Assembly: GCF_900115975.1 (NCBI RefSeq)
Contig: NZ_FOYM01000015.1
Coordinates: forward strand, 25,062-89,061
Reading direction: 5' to 3'
Source of the DNA: Desulfoscipio geothermicus DSM 3669
GTDB lineage: Bacteria > Bacillota > Desulfotomaculia > Desulfotomaculales > Desulfallaceae
DNA: 64,000 nucleotides
Position numbers and translations under genes: made by a program. Below, in pieces: positions 63,570-64,000 of this stretch. Within the stretch, counting starts at the first letter, position 1. Each line of letters starts with the position of its first letter. The notes below the pieces were generated by a model that was given only the letters and a program-made list of their open reading frames with translations, did not search any database and was not told where the DNA came from.

Positions 63570-63905
63570 CTATAACGCTGATCCAATTACAGCGTCCATT
63601 TCTATTTCGATGAGCTGGGTAGGGCGAAACAAGGTTGAAATCCCCACCAGGGTGCACAGAGGCTTGATGTCCTTAAAAAATTTTGAGTAGGCCTCAATGT
63701 ACTCTTTGGCCCTGGTCATGTCCGTGGCATACATCTTGACCCTGATCACTTCCTCCCGCCTGGACCCGGCCTGCTCCAGGAAATCAATCATCTTTTCCAG
63801 GATGTATTTCGTCTGGGCATAGCCGTCATTTTCCCCGTAGACACTGCCGTCGGGCTGAACCGAGGCGGTCCCGCCGACGTAGACGAAGGGCCCCACCTTG
63901 ACCAC
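63570..63905 (-). pseudogene. RidA-family protein with a disrupted N-terminus
   Basis: 111 residues match the RidA/YjgF family (KVGPFVYVGGTAS; VIRVKMYATDM; IEIEMDA), which deaminate reactive enamines. The usual first 15-20 residues are missing. Upstream the frame reads RKHRKYAR followed by a TAG stop (63906-63908) and then GTG GTC AAG, where intact members run straight through this position (…YARAVKVG). No ribosome site precedes the GTG at 63905. It is either a recent nonsense mutant or a sequencing error. Confidence 0.7.
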
Positions 63906-64000
63906 CTACCGGGCATATTTCCGGTGCTTTCGGAACCCTCATGGATATGCCCGCAATTACGGCTCTTCCAGTGTACCGTTCATTCTCTCTTGGCAATTTT

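Overview
The window looks like chromosome from a spore-forming anaerobic Firmicute of the Desulfotomaculum/Pelotomaculum type (Peptococcaceae sensu lato). This is inferred from gene content. It has two alpha/beta-type small acid-soluble spore proteins, a DUF1540 protein and many ferredoxins. It also has two tungsten-type aldehyde:ferredoxin oxidoreductases, free-standing EtfAB, a sigma-54 two-component system, and many TTG/GTG starts behind strong AAGGAGG ribosome sites. No rRNA, phage, insertion sequence or CRISPR array was seen.

Layout. 1-5.5 kb: a lone AMP-ligase C-terminal domain, pyrE with a DUF763 gene, small spore-related genes and a secreted GH18-type protein. 5.8-17 kb (minus strand): a catabolic block with two AORs, three iron alcohol dehydrogenases, two MoaD-like proteins, a polyferredoxin, a UbiD-type decarboxylase and an unknown membrane protein. 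17.5-23.2 kb (minus): the lower half of a meta-cleavage route (hydratase/decarboxylase, aldolase, acylating acetaldehyde dehydrogenase), with a QPRTase-like enzyme, a divergent LarA-like protein and a ferredoxin. An IclR regulator lies upstream at 23.4-24.3 kb. 24.9-27.7 kb (plus): a MoCF-domain protein, LarB and a short LarC, which belong to nickel-pincer cofactor synthesis. 28.1-28.4 kb: tRNA-Lys, tRNA-Gln and tRNA-His. 28.5-35.3 kb: HIT hydrolase, ferredoxin, and a leucine/isovalerate-type module (carboxyltransferase, methylglutaconyl-CoA hydratase, two HMG-CoA-lyase-like proteins). 37.8-45.4 kb: an NtrC-type regulator and its kinase next to two copies of a small membrane protein plus TauE/SafE permease, each behind a sigma-54 promoter, with two CBS proteins between. 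45.8-55.5 kb: YkgJ protein, etfBA, ferritin-like small proteins, adenine deaminase and CopA. 56-63 kb (plus): a complete fructose PTS operon including HPr and enzyme I, then gap.

How the parts fit. The central 5.8-27.7 kb region reads as an oxygen-independent catabolic island. Aldehydes and alcohols would be interconverted by AORs and ADHs, and a 2-oxopentenoate-type intermediate would be hydrated, cleaved and converted to pyruvate and acetyl-CoA. The LarA-like protein in that operon keeps a His-x9-Lys-x15-His pattern at the spacing of the lactate racemase nickel/cofactor residues, and the cofactor genes larB and larC are divergently encoded next door. No ring-cleaving oxygenase is present, so the true substrate is unknown. 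This is the strongest candidate for an undescribed system.

Three families of long imperfect hairpin repeats are also present. In two of them the stem sequence differs between copies while base pairing is kept, which points to selection or a mechanism acting on structure.
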